From contig NZ_VIGD01000017.1 of assembly GCF_006569205.1 (NCBI RefSeq), forward strand, positions 1 to 53,372: DNA of 53,372 nt, written 5' to 3'. The position numbers and the translations under genes are program-made. Shown here one piece after another: positions 8,766 through 17,075 of the stretch. The notes under the pieces were generated by a model. That model saw nothing but the letters and a program-made list of their open reading frames with translations, did not search any database and had not been told where the DNA came from. This DNA is from Ureibacillus terrenus (GTDB lineage Bacteria; Bacillota; Bacilli; Bacillales_A; Planococcaceae). Numbering within the stretch: position 1 is the first letter of the stretch; each line of letters begins with the position of its first letter.

Positions 8766-9668
8766 ATGGAACAAAAAGGGATTTTGTTGGAATCTGGCAC
8801 GAACGAGATTGAAATCGTTGAATTTGAAGTAGGAAATAACAAATTTGGAATCAATGTCATCAAAGTAAAGGAAATTATACAGCCGCTACCCGTCACCTTT
8901 ATTCCCCATGCCCACCCGCATATTGAAGGAATCATCCAGCTGCGGGGAGAAGTGCTGCCTGTCGTGGATATGCTGAAAGTGCTGGGCATGCAAAATGCCT
9001 CTTTCGGCAATCAACAGAAATATATCGTGGCGGAATTTAACAAACAAAAAGTCGTATTCCATGTGGATAATGTGACGCAAATTCACAGGGTTTCCTGGAG
9101 CCAGATCGAGAAACCTTCAGACATGTATAAAGGGAACGCGAACCAGGTAATCGGCGTCGTCAAAATCGGCGAATCAATGATTTTATTGCTTGATTTCGAG
9201 AAGATTTTGCTTGATATCAATCCGGATACGGGAATCCGGATGGAATCGGTCAAAAAGCTTGGCAAGCGGGAACGTTCCGAGAAGAAAATTGTCGTGGCCG
9301 AAGATTCACCCCTTCTGCGACGACTGTTGAATGAGACGTTGACCGAGGCGGGATACGTAAATTTGGAATTTTTCGAGAACGGAAAAGAAGCTTATGAATA
9401 TCTCGAATCTTTATTGGAAAGAAACGAAGATATTGCCCAACGCGTCCATCTGATCGTGACGGATATTGAAATGCCTCAGATGGATGGCCATCATTTGACA
9501 AAGAAAATTAAAACCCATCCTGATTTGCAAAAGATTCCGGTGGTTATTTTTTCAAGTTTGATTACGGATGATCTCCGCCACAAAGGGGAAGAAGTCGGTG
9601 CGGATGATCAAGTTTCCAAACCGGAAATAGAAGAGTTGATTTTAAAAATCGACGAATTAATTTTATGA
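8766..9668 (+). CDS. cheV: Chemotaxis coupling protein CheV (CheW domain plus receiver)
   Basis: 300 residues. Of two in-frame ATGs the one at 8766 is chosen because GGAAGGG is 9 bases upstream of it but touches the ATG at 8757; it also gives the usual CheV N-terminus (MEQKGILLESGTNEIEIVEF). Residues 1-150 are a CheW-like domain that couples chemoreceptors to the kinase CheA. About residues 175-300 are a receiver domain with acidic pocket VVAEDS, phospho-acceptor Asp233 in VTDIEMPQMDG, and the conserved Lys in VSKPE. Phosphorylation by CheA is thought to tune adaptation. The organism is therefore probably motile. A terminator follows. Confidence 0.95.
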   Translation: MEQKGILLESGTNEIEIVEFEVGNNKFGINVIKVKEIIQPLPVTFIPHAHPHIEGIIQLRGEVLPVVDMLKVLGMQNASFGNQQKYIVAEFNKQKVVFHVDNVTQIHRVSWSQIEKPSDMYKGNANQVIGVVKIGESMILLLDFEKILLDINPDTGIRMESVKKLGKRERSEKKIVVAEDSPLLRRLLNETLTEAGYVNLEFFENGKEAYEYLESLLERNEDIAQRVHLIVTDIEMPQMDGHHLTKKIKTHPDLQKIPVVIFSSLITDDLRHKGEEVGADDQVSKPEIEELILKIDELIL

Positions 9669-9686
9669 ATGGGGAATCCTTTTGTG

Positions 9687-9720
9687 AATGCCGGTGCCTG
9701 CAAGGCTTCCGGCATTTTTT
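9687..9720 (+). terminator. Rho-independent terminator after cheV
   Basis: AATGCCGG and CCGGCATT arms enclose a GCCT/AGGC inner stem and are followed by TTTTT. Confidence 0.8.
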
Positions 9721-9801
9721 ATTCTTTGAACGGGCACCGACTCTGTGAGAAAATAAGGTTAACGCTCAGGAATCCTGGAAAGGGAGGAGGGATTTGCTTC
9801 A

Positions 9802-11337
9802 GTGAAGGGAATCCATTCAGCCATCATCGATATCGGTTCCAATACCATCCGTTTGGTCATCTATCGCTATAGCAAAGGGGAAGGATTGCAGGAAATCAAC
9901 AACATCAAGACGGTTGCCAGACTAAGAACATATCTGCAGCCGGATGGAAACTTGTCCGAAGAAGGAATCAACGTATTGAAAAATGCTTTGATCACTTATA
10001 AAAAGATAATGGAAGATTTCAATGTGGAGAAGGTAAAAGCCGTCGCGACCGCTGCGATTCGCCAGGCAAGAAATAAAGAAGACATCCTTTTGCAGATGGA
10101 AGAGCAGACAGGCATCAAAGTCGAAGTGTTGTCCGAATATGAAGAAGCTTATTTCGGTTATCTGGCAGTCGTCCATACCATGGATCTTCCGGCCGCCATC
10201 ACCATCGATATCGGGGGCGGGTCAACGGAGATTACGCTGTTTGTAAATAAAAAATTGCATCATACCGTCAGCTTTCCGTTCGGCACTGTCTCATTGAAAC
10301 AAAGTTTTGTCTCAGGAGAGAAAATCAATAGGAAAGAAAAAAACCGCTTATCTGAATCATTAAAAAATCATTTTGAAAAGTACAGCTGGATGAAAGATGT
10401 GAGATTGCCGATTGTCGGCATTGGAGGAAGCGCGAGAAATCTTGCCCATATCCATCAGCATTTGACAGGGTATCCGATTTCCGGAATCCATCAATATGAA
10501 ATGGATCGGGAAGCGTTCAACCGATTAAATTGTTTTTTGGGAAAACAAACATTGGATGAACTGAAACAAGTGGACGGCTTGTCTTCGGATCGGGCGGACA
10601 TCATTGAAATTGCGCTGGTCGTATTTCAAAGCCTGATGGATATCGTCAATACGGATGCCTTTTTTGTCAGCAAAAGCGGTTTAAGGGAAGGATTGATCAT
10701 CCACAGCGTGATGCAGGCCAATCCGGAAGCTTTCCGCATTGATCAAATATTTGAAGAATACGCAAACCATTTTGCCCATAAATGCGGACGGACCGCACAG
10801 GAAGTCGACGCGATGGTGAGGTTGACGGAAAATTTCTATTTGGAAAGCTGCCAATGGGATTTGCTGCAACACCGCGAAAGTCATCTTCAATTATTGAAAA
10901 AAGCCGCAAGATTATTTTCGATCGGGGATTATTTTGAAACGGATTCAAGCAACCAGCATACTTTTTATTTAATTGCCAATCAATCCGTTCCCGGCCTGCT
11001 TCATAAAGACCGCATAAAAGTTGCCCTGCTGGCCTCTTATAAAAACAAGGATTATTTCAGACGCCTGAGTAAGCCGTTCCGTTCCTGGTTTACCCGTGAC
11101 GAGCTAAAAACGCTGCAAAAGTTTGGTGCTTTATTAAAGTTTGTATATTCGTTAAATGTTTCCAAAAAAGATGTTGTAAAAAGCATTAAAATGGAATTGG
11201 AAGAGGACATGCTCATTCTTTATATCTTCCTGAAAAATCGGACGGCAGCAGAAATCTACCGGGCGGAAAATCAAAAGAAACATATTGAAAAACTGTTTAG
11301 AAAGAAAGTTAAGCTTGAATTTATCAACGAAGGGTGA
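9802..11337 (+). CDS. ppx: Exopolyphosphatase (Ppx/GppA family)
   Basis: 511 residues from a GTG start at 9802; the GGGAGGAGGG purine tract upstream is a good ribosome binding site. The actin-like ATPase fold shows its markers: IIDIGSNTIRLVIY at the N-terminus, ATAAIRQARN, the catalytic Glu segment SEYEEAYFGY near residue 120, and the phosphate loop TIDIGGGSTEI near residue 135. The C-terminal half (LSSDRADII and beyond) is the helical HD-like extension found in long Ppx proteins. The enzyme releases phosphate from the ends of polyphosphate, or hydrolyses pppGpp in GppA-like members. It ends 3 bases before ppk, so opposing polyphosphate enzymes share one transcript. Confidence 0.92.
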   Translation: MKGIHSAIIDIGSNTIRLVIYRYSKGEGLQEINNIKTVARLRTYLQPDGNLSEEGINVLKNALITYKKIMEDFNVEKVKAVATAAIRQARNKEDILLQMEEQTGIKVEVLSEYEEAYFGYLAVVHTMDLPAAITIDIGGGSTEITLFVNKKLHHTVSFPFGTVSLKQSFVSGEKINRKEKNRLSESLKNHFEKYSWMKDVRLPIVGIGGSARNLAHIHQHLTGYPISGIHQYEMDREAFNRLNCFLGKQTLDELKQVDGLSSDRADIIEIALVVFQSLMDIVNTDAFFVSKSGLREGLIIHSVMQANPEAFRIDQIFEEYANHFAHKCGRTAQEVDAMVRLTENFYLESCQWDLLQHRESHLQLLKKAARLFSIGDYFETDSSNQHTFYLIANQSVPGLLHKDRIKVALLASYKNKDYFRRLSKPFRSWFTRDELKTLQKFGALLKFVYSLNVSKKDVVKSIKMELEEDMLILYIFLKNRTAAEIYRAENQKKHIEKLFRKKVKLEFINEG

Positions 11338-11340
11338 TGA

Positions 11341-13521
11341 ATGATGGCAACGGATACAGAGCGGAATTTTCCTGAAAAAGGGCATGCGGGCCAACAGAAT
11401 GAATGGAAAGGGATTAGCCGGCGACAATTGTTGAAGGAACTTTCAAAACCCATCTATTATTACAATCGGGAACTCAGTTGGCTGGCTTTCAACGAACGGG
11501 TGCTGGAGGAAGCGGAGGATGAATCCAATCCGCTCCTTGAACGGCTAAAGTTTCTTGCCATATTCAGTTCCAATTTGGACGAATTTTTTATGGTAAGGGT
11601 TGCCGGACTTCAAGACCAGGTCCGGGCAGGACTCCATAAACCGGATAATAAATCGGGATTGACCCCAAAGGAACAATTGGAGAAAATCCGTGAAAGGACC
11701 CTTTCACTCGTCCGCAGGCAAATGGAAGTTTTCAGACATTTGGCTTTCGAACTGTTGCCGCGGGAAAATATTTATTTGACCGATTTCAAATCTTTGTCCG
11801 ATGAACAGCGGCAATATGTCCATCAATATTTTGAAGAAACCATCTTTCCTGTATTAACGCCCATAGCCGTCGACGCTTACCGGCCGTTTCCTACGCTGCT
11901 TGGAAAAACATTAAATTTGCTCGTGATGCTTGAATCGGAAAGTTTTTTCAGCGATTTCGACGAAAAGGTGGCCATCGTGCAAGTGCCTTCCGTTTTGGAG
12001 CGCTTTATTGAAGTGCCTGCCGGACCGGATCAAAAAATGTTTGTTCTGTTGGAAGATGTGATTGCTTCCCACGCGGACCAACTATTTTACGGCTATCGCG
12101 TAAAATCGGTGCAGGCGTTCCGGCTGACGAGAAATGCGGATTTGACGATTCATGAAGAAGGGGCCCAGGACTTGCTCGCTGAAATCGAAAAGGAACTGAA
12201 GAAACGGAAATGGGGAACGGGGACCCGACTGGAAGTCCGCGAAAGGGAAATGGATGATGAGGTGCTTCAATATTTATTAAAGGAGTTCGAAATCGGCGAA
12301 TCGGATGTGTATAGAATCAACGGTCCCCTCGATTTGACATTTTTGTTCGGTTTTGTGGAAAAGGTGTCGGAGGGGAAAGAACATTTACTGTTTGAAAGCT
12401 TCATTCCCCAGCGTCCGCATGATTTGGAATCGGATGAAACGATATTTGAAAAGGCGCTGGAAAAGGATTTATTCTTCCATCATCCTTATGAATCTTTCGA
12501 GCCGATTGTGGAATTTATCGCGGAAGCAGCCAACGATCCGGATGTGCTGGCCATCAAGCAGACATTATATCGGGTGAGCGGCAATTCACCGATCATCCGG
12601 GCTTTGAAAAAGGCGGCCGAAAGAGGGAAACAAGTAACCGTTTTGGTCGAGCTGAAGGCGCGCTTTGACGAAGAAAAAAATGTGCATTGGGCGAAGGAGC
12701 TGGAACAGTCCGGCTGTCTGGTCATTTACGGTATGCATAAATTAAAAACCCATTCCAAAATTACACTGGTCGTAAGAAGAAGAAACGGAAAAATCGACCG
12801 TTATGTCCATTTAAGCACCGGAAATTATAATGATGCGACGGCCAAAATCTATACAGATATGGGAATCATTACAACGGACAAAGAATTTGGCGCTGATGCA
12901 ACGAACTTTTTCAACTATTTGAGCGGTTATACGGAAAAACCGGAGTTCCATCATATTGTCGTCTCCCCTTACGATATCCGGGAAAAGTTCATTGAATTGA
13001 TCGATCAGGAAATCGAGTTTCACCAAAAATACGGAAATGGTTTTATCCGGGCCAAAATGAACGCGTTAACCGATAAAGAGCTGATTATGAAACTGTACGA
13101 GGCTTCCGTCCAGGGGGTAAAAATTGAACTGCTCATAAGAGGCATTTGTTGTCTGCGTCCCGGAATTCCCGGCATCAGCGATAACATTACGGTCATCAGC
13201 ATTGTCGGGCGATTCCTGGAACATTCCCGAATCTATTGGTTCCATCATAACGGGGAAAATAAAATCTTTTTGTCTTCGGCGGATATGATGACGAGAAACA
13301 TGGTCCGCAGGGTGGAAATCCTGTTTCCAATCTATTCAGAAGAGATTAAGAATCGGATAATGCATATTTTTGTCACTCAGCTGGAGGATAATACGAAAGC
13401 CCGTATTCTTGACAGGACCGGTAAATACCGTTATAAAGCGCGAAAAGAAGACGATCCGGTTATCAATAGCCAGGAAATATTTATGCTGGAAGCCATGAGT
13501 TCCGCCAAAATGGAAGAATAG
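11341..13521 (+). CDS. ppk: Polyphosphate kinase PPK1
   Basis: 726 residues, near the usual length. The order of segments matches PPK1: N-terminal ELSWLAFNERVLEEA and IFSSNLDEFFMVRVAGL, head domain, then two phospholipase-D-like catalytic domains. THSKITLVV near residue 471 is where the phosphorylated histidine of PPK1 is expected, followed by VHLSTGNYND and the second-domain ELLIRGICCLRPG and MMTRNMVRRVEI. It reversibly polymerises the ATP gamma-phosphate into polyphosphate at the membrane or in granules. Start ATG 11341 has AAGGG 7 bases upstream, overlapping the end of ppx. B. subtilis lacks this gene, so the ppx-ppk pair is a lineage difference in this neighbourhood. Confidence 0.95.
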   Translation: MMATDTERNFPEKGHAGQQNEWKGISRRQLLKELSKPIYYYNRELSWLAFNERVLEEAEDESNPLLERLKFLAIFSSNLDEFFMVRVAGLQDQVRAGLHKPDNKSGLTPKEQLEKIRERTLSLVRRQMEVFRHLAFELLPRENIYLTDFKSLSDEQRQYVHQYFEETIFPVLTPIAVDAYRPFPTLLGKTLNLLVMLESESFFSDFDEKVAIVQVPSVLERFIEVPAGPDQKMFVLLEDVIASHADQLFYGYRVKSVQAFRLTRNADLTIHEEGAQDLLAEIEKELKKRKWGTGTRLEVREREMDDEVLQYLLKEFEIGESDVYRINGPLDLTFLFGFVEKVSEGKEHLLFESFIPQRPHDLESDETIFEKALEKDLFFHHPYESFEPIVEFIAEAANDPDVLAIKQTLYRVSGNSPIIRALKKAAERGKQVTVLVELKARFDEEKNVHWAKELEQSGCLVIYGMHKLKTHSKITLVVRRRNGKIDRYVHLSTGNYNDATAKIYTDMGIITTDKEFGADATNFFNYLSGYTEKPEFHHIVVSPYDIREKFIELIDQEIEFHQKYGNGFIRAKMNALTDKELIMKLYEASVQGVKIELLIRGICCLRPGIPGISDNITVISIVGRFLEHSRIYWFHHNGENKIFLSSADMMTRNMVRRVEILFPIYSEEIKNRIMHIFVTQLEDNTKARILDRTGKYRYKARKEDDPVINSQEIFMLEAMSSAKMEE

Positions 13522-13654
13522 GGGAAGGGAACTCCGGAACCGGAATGATGAAATGAAAGCGCCTTGACGACATCCCTTTCATCTCCCTTCGACGCGCAGA
13601 ATAAAAGAGCGAAAAGGATGCATACTATTTATAAGTTGCAGAAGGGAGAGAAGG

Positions 13655-13906
13655 ATGATGAATAATGTATGGACGGTTCTGACAACGATTGTATGCATCA
13701 TTATTGTTGCGGTTTCCTATTTTATGACTGTAAGTGTAATGAAAAAAACGGAAGAACGTTCTTCTGTGACGGAAACTGATGTTCCAATCAGCAAAATCAT
13801 CCGGGATCATCCGATTTTAATGAATCCGATTATAATCATGTATATCATTTTTACCTTATTTTTAGGAATCATGATTTTTTTCTTATGGGCAAAATATGGC
13901 TATTAA
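13655..13906 (+). CDS. Small two-helix membrane protein of unknown function
   Basis: 83 residues beginning at tandem ATGs (13655/13658) after GGGAGAGAAGG. Two hydrophobic helices, about residues 6-28 and 56-78, flank a short charged cytoplasmic or external loop (KKTEERSSVTETD). No family is recognised. It lies 133 bp after ppk with no terminator seen in between, so cotranscription with ppx-ppk is possible. A GC hairpin without a clean T-run follows. Confidence 0.65.
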   Translation: MMNNVWTVLTTIVCIIIVAVSYFMTVSVMKKTEERSSVTETDVPISKIIRDHPILMNPIIIMYIIFTLFLGIMIFFLWAKYGY

Positions 13907-13926
13907 ACTTTAATATTGGCAGGCAT

Positions 13927-13945
13927 GCCGGGCTTTTCGCCCGGC
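13927..13945 (+). terminator. GC-rich hairpin after the two-helix protein gene, weak terminator
   Basis: GCCGGGC-TTTTC-GCCCGGC is a perfect 7-bp stem. The T-run (GGTTTTT) begins 8 bases after the stem, further than usual, so termination may be incomplete. That matters because the next gene's leader has an inverted repeat able to respond to readthrough. Confidence 0.5.
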
Positions 13946-13964
13946 AAAACGGTTTTTAAAATAA

Positions 13965-14068
13965 AAAACCTTCAACCCAAAAATCATGTGCCATTGTCAT
14001 GGTCACAAAACTGTCAAATATGATATGATAGTGTTAAGCGGGTCATTATGGAAGGGGTTGAAGGTTTT
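13965..14068 (+). promoter_or_regulatory. Leader of the CBS-protein gene: promoter and 14-bp inverted repeat over its ribosome binding site
   Basis: Bases 13965-13978 (AAAACCTTCAACCC) are perfectly complementary to 14055-14068 (GGGTTGAAGGTTTT). The downstream arm covers part of the ribosome binding site GAAGGGG (14051-14057) and the first two bases of the TTG start codon at 14067. Between the arms lies an extended -10 element TGATATGAT (14021-14029). A transcript starting there would begin near 14036 and lack the upstream arm, while readthrough RNA would contain both arms and hide the start site. The pairing is seen in the sequence; the regulatory meaning is inferred. Confidence 0.5.
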
Positions 14069-14510
14069 GATTTCTACAAAGAAGCGCACTTTCCTGGAAA
14101 CGCCGATCAGCGACTTTATCATCCCGGTGGAAAAAGTGGCCCATGTTTTAGTTGGAAATAGTGCAGAGCATGCTTTGTTGGTTCTTACAAAAACAGGATA
14201 TTCTCAAGTTCCGGTATTAGACACAAATTTCCATATTCATGGGTTAGTCAGTTCCAAGGTAATTACAGAAGCCATCCTTGGACTTGAGCGAATAGAATAT
14301 GAAAAACTGTCTCAAATCAAAGTGGATGACTGCATGGATCGAAATGTAACCATTTTAAAAATCGACGACACTTTTCAAAAAGCGTTGGATTTGGTCATCA
14401 ATCACGCTTTTTTATGTGTGGTTGATTATGATGGCACCTTTGCTGGAATCTTAACGAGAAGAGTGATTTTAAAACAATTAAAAAAATATATCTATCAGAC
14501 TTCAGATTAG
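14067..14510 (+). CDS. darB: CBS-domain c-di-AMP receptor DarB/CbpB (YkuL)
   Basis: 147 residues from TTG 14067, a length equal to B. subtilis YkuL; the longer open frame upstream has no suitable binding site. Two CBS motifs form one Bateman module: the first contains EKVAHVLVGNSAEHALLVLT and GYSQVPVLD, the second VDDCMDRNVTILKIDDTFQKAL and GILTRRVIL. Orthologues bind c-di-AMP and, when free of ligand, bind RelA and pyruvate carboxylase, linking potassium/c-di-AMP status to (p)ppGpp and anaplerosis (established for B. subtilis and Listeria). The neighbour ccpC is the same as in B. subtilis. A c-di-AMP-responsive potassium channel subunit, ktrC, is in the same window. Confidence 0.88.
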   Translation: MISTKKRTFLETPISDFIIPVEKVAHVLVGNSAEHALLVLTKTGYSQVPVLDTNFHIHGLVSSKVITEAILGLERIEYEKLSQIKVDDCMDRNVTILKIDDTFQKALDLVINHAFLCVVDYDGTFAGILTRRVILKQLKKYIYQTSD

Positions 14511-14524
14511 AAGTTGGAATTCAT

Positions 14525-14563
14525 CGGCAAAATCCATTAAATCTGAGGATTTTGTCGATTTTT
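14525..14563 (+). terminator. Rho-independent terminator after the CBS-protein gene
   Basis: CGGCAAAATCC pairs with GGATTTTGTCG (one G-T wobble) and is followed by ATTTTT. Confidence 0.7.
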
Positions 14564-14616
14564 ATTAGGTTTTTGTGTATTGTAATCTTTGGTAGTGAAG
14601 TTTTTGGAGTGATTGG

Positions 14617-15501
14617 ATGACAACATCAGAAGCGGAAATTATCAAAATATTGGCGGAAGAACGGAATATGCGCAAGGCTGCCGAGCGGCTGTTTATCACA
14701 CAGCCGGCATTGTCCCAGCGTCTTCAATCGATCGAAAAATATTGGGGAACCCAATTGTTTATCCGTTCCCAAAAGGGATTGACACCAACTCCTGCCGGCG
14801 AACTTGTGATCCAATATGCCATCGAGACGCTGCAAAAAAAGGAAGAGGTGCTTGAAAAGATTCAGGCCCTTGATTCCAAGGTACACGGTACATTAAAAGT
14901 CGCCTGCGCTTCCATTGTGGGGATTAACTGGCTGCCGAAGGTGCTGAAAGAGTTTGTCAACACTTATCCGGATGTTAAAATTTCATTAATCACCGGTTGG
15001 AGTTCAGAAATCGTGAGGGCCATATACGATGGGGAAGCCCAAGTGGGAATTGTCAGAGGGCAATCGGAGTGGAAAGGAAAAAAAATGCATCTGTTCCGTG
15101 ATACGATGTATTTGGTGGATACTGAAATCCAGAGATTGGAAGAAGTGTTGACGACGGAACGGCCATTTATCCAATTCAAGAGCGACTCCAATTATTATCA
15201 GGAAATCCAGGTTTGGTGGCAAGAGCACTTTGCTTCCAGTCCAAAACGCCAAATTATTGTGGATCAAATTGAAACATGCAAGCAAATGGCCCTCAATGGC
15301 ATCGGCTATGCCATTTTGCCGTCCATTACATTGAGCGGAGGAGAAAATGTCAATAAAATCGCATTAACTTCCGGCGACAAGGATATCGGATTGACCCGGG
15401 ACACATGGCTGATCGGCTATGAATCTTCCTTCGAATTGCGGCAAGTGGCGGCTTTTGTTGAAATTGTGAAAAAGCATGCCCATTCTGTCAATGAAACATG
15501 A
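14617..15501 (+). CDS. ccpC: LysR-type regulator CcpC
   Basis: 294 residues, ATG 14617. The winged helix-turn-helix at the N-terminus (MRKAAERLFITQPALSQRLQ) is followed by the RSQKGLTPTPAGE segment and a periplasmic-binding-like effector domain. These N-terminal motifs match CcpC, which represses citrate synthase and aconitase genes and senses citrate. Location directly after the ykuL/darB gene is the B. subtilis arrangement and is the main support for the specific name. Its own targets (citZ, citB) are outside this window. The AGTGATTGG upstream of the start is only a weak ribosome binding site. A terminator follows. Confidence 0.88.
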   Translation: MTTSEAEIIKILAEERNMRKAAERLFITQPALSQRLQSIEKYWGTQLFIRSQKGLTPTPAGELVIQYAIETLQKKEEVLEKIQALDSKVHGTLKVACASIVGINWLPKVLKEFVNTYPDVKISLITGWSSEIVRAIYDGEAQVGIVRGQSEWKGKKMHLFRDTMYLVDTEIQRLEEVLTTERPFIQFKSDSNYYQEIQVWWQEHFASSPKRQIIVDQIETCKQMALNGIGYAILPSITLSGGENVNKIALTSGDKDIGLTRDTWLIGYESSFELRQVAAFVEIVKKHAHSVNET

Positions 15502-15516
15502 AGGGCATATCGTAAT

Positions 15517-15557
15517 AGCAAATCAGGAATACGGAGCATTTTCCGATTTGCTCTTTT
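15517..15557 (+). terminator. Terminator after ccpC
   Basis: AGCAAATCAGGAA pairs with TTCCGATTTGCT apart from one bulged or mismatched base, followed by CTCTTTTCT. Confidence 0.65.
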
Positions 15558-15623
15558 CTACTACCCCATGCTTCCGAGCAGCAAAAGGAATCTTTCTTTT
15601 CATGTAGAATATGGAAATGTGAT

Positions 15624-15659
15624 AAAAAGAGCGGATGGAAGCCCGGTTTCCATCCGCTC
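15624..15659 (-). terminator. Terminator after the MFS drug transporter gene
   Basis: On the minus strand GAGCGGATGGAA and TTCCATCCGCTC form a perfect 12-bp stem with a 7-base loop, followed by TTTTTATC. Confidence 0.9.
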
Positions 15660-15669
15660 ACTATTTTAT

Positions 15670-16866
15670 TCATCCATTGTTTTTCAATAATTGCGGCGCT
15701 TTATTGACAGTCCAAAGGTGGGCCAAGAGGTAGCAGCCGAATAAAATGAATGCACCGAAAATAAATGGAGAAGACAGTTTCCATTCAAGAAGTACACCTG
15801 CAAGGGAAGGGCCAATCATGTTGCCTAAACTCATATAGGCGTTGTTCATCCCGGCGGCAAACCCTTGTTCATGGCCTGCCAGTTTTGAAATCAATGTATT
15901 GACGGCCGGGCGAATAAAAGTCGTTGCAATTTGAAAGACGGATGCGACCAATAATATCAGGAAGAAGCCGTTGACATACACCATGCCGGTCATCGAAATG
16001 GCCGCTATGATCAAATTGACTAAAATGACTTTCATTTCTCCAAAGCGTCTAAATAATTGTTCAACAATAAATAACTGCAAAATCACCCCAAGAAAACCGC
16101 CGATTGTCATGATAATGGCGATATCCATAGGAGTATAATCAAATTTCTCTTTTAAAAACATGGACAAAGTGGATTGGAAATTGGCAATGCCGAAACTGAA
16201 TACAAACACGACAATCAGCATGACAAAGTAAGAAGTATGTATGGAACGCGCCAATTGTTTAAATATATTTTCCTTGTTTGCCGGGATTCTTTCTTCGGTT
16301 GGCCGCAATTTAATATTCGGCAATACAATAAACGAGATGAGAGCGGCGATTAAAGCAACCACACCGACAAAATAGAAAGGGAAATGCAGGTTCACTTTTG
16401 CCAAAAAGCCGCCTATTCCAGGTCCGATCATAAACCCGAACGAAATGGCCGCACCTAATAGCCCCATGCTTTTCCCGCGTTCTTCCAGTGTGGTAATATC
16501 CGCCGCATAGGCCATCACCGGCGGCATGATGAAGGCGGCACCCGTACCGGTAAGAAAGCGGGCAAAAAACAGCATGCCCACAGCTTTTGCCATTCCGAAA
16601 ATGATTTGGGAACATCCAAAAATGATGAGACCGATAATAATGAAGATTTTTCTACCGTGCTGGTCGGATAAATTTCCCGCGAAGGGTGAAAAAATAAATT
16701 GGGCAAAGGCAAAATCGGCAATTAAAAATCCGAGAATGGTTCCTCCAACCCCAAACAGTTCCAAATAGGAAGGCAACACCGGAACGACCGTGCCAATGCC
16801 TCCCATGGTAATGAACAAGTTAAACATCAACATGAAAATGATAAATTTTTTTTTGTTTTTTAACAT
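15670..16866 (-). CDS. MFS multidrug/tetracycline-type efflux transporter
   Basis: 398 residues from ATG 16866, preceded by GGAAGGTGG at 4 bases. About twelve membrane helices. GNLSDQHGRKIFIIIGL is motif A (GxLaDrxGrk) between helices 2 and 3, and GPGIGGFLA resembles motif C (antiporter motif) in helix 5, so this is a proton-coupled exporter of the NorA/Bmr/TetA-like branch. Substrates cannot be deduced; the neighbours give no clue. It is a single gene with its own strong terminator, convergent with ccpC. Confidence 0.85.
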   Translation of the reverse strand: MLKNKKKFIIFMLMFNLFITMGGIGTVVPVLPSYLELFGVGGTILGFLIADFAFAQFIFSPFAGNLSDQHGRKIFIIIGLIIFGCSQIIFGMAKAVGMLFFARFLTGTGAAFIMPPVMAYAADITTLEERGKSMGLLGAAISFGFMIGPGIGGFLAKVNLHFPFYFVGVVALIAALISFIVLPNIKLRPTEERIPANKENIFKQLARSIHTSYFVMLIVVFVFSFGIANFQSTLSMFLKEKFDYTPMDIAIIMTIGGFLGVILQLFIVEQLFRRFGEMKVILVNLIIAAISMTGMVYVNGFFLILLVASVFQIATTFIRPAVNTLISKLAGHEQGFAAGMNNAYMSLGNMIGPSLAGVLLEWKLSSPFIFGAFILFGCYLLAHLWTVNKAPQLLKNNG

Positions 16867-17016
16867 ATGTCCACCTTCCATTCAAAACACACATGAAACT
16901 ATAACATAATGCAAAACCAAAAACTAGTAAAAAGATTTAGAAAACAGAAGTTACCTTTAAATAGTGAAAACTTTTTCAAATATATGCATTCTTAATCGCT
17001 TTTATCAATCAATAAC

Positions 17017-17052
17017 AAAAAAAACCACCATTTTTCAATACGAAAAATGGTG
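17017..17052 (-). terminator. Terminator of the polyamine transport operon
   Basis: On the minus strand CACCATTTTTC and GAAAAATGGTG form an 11-bp stem with a 5-base loop, followed by GTTTTTTTT. Confidence 0.9.
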
Positions 17053-17075
17053 TATTTTGAACTTTCGCCATTCGG

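Noticed and set aside
13986..14066. 27-codon N-terminal extension of the CBS-domain protein
   Set aside because: It includes the extended -10 promoter and one would expect no translation there; the TTG at 14067 gives the length of B. subtilis YkuL and has GAAGGGG at proper spacing.
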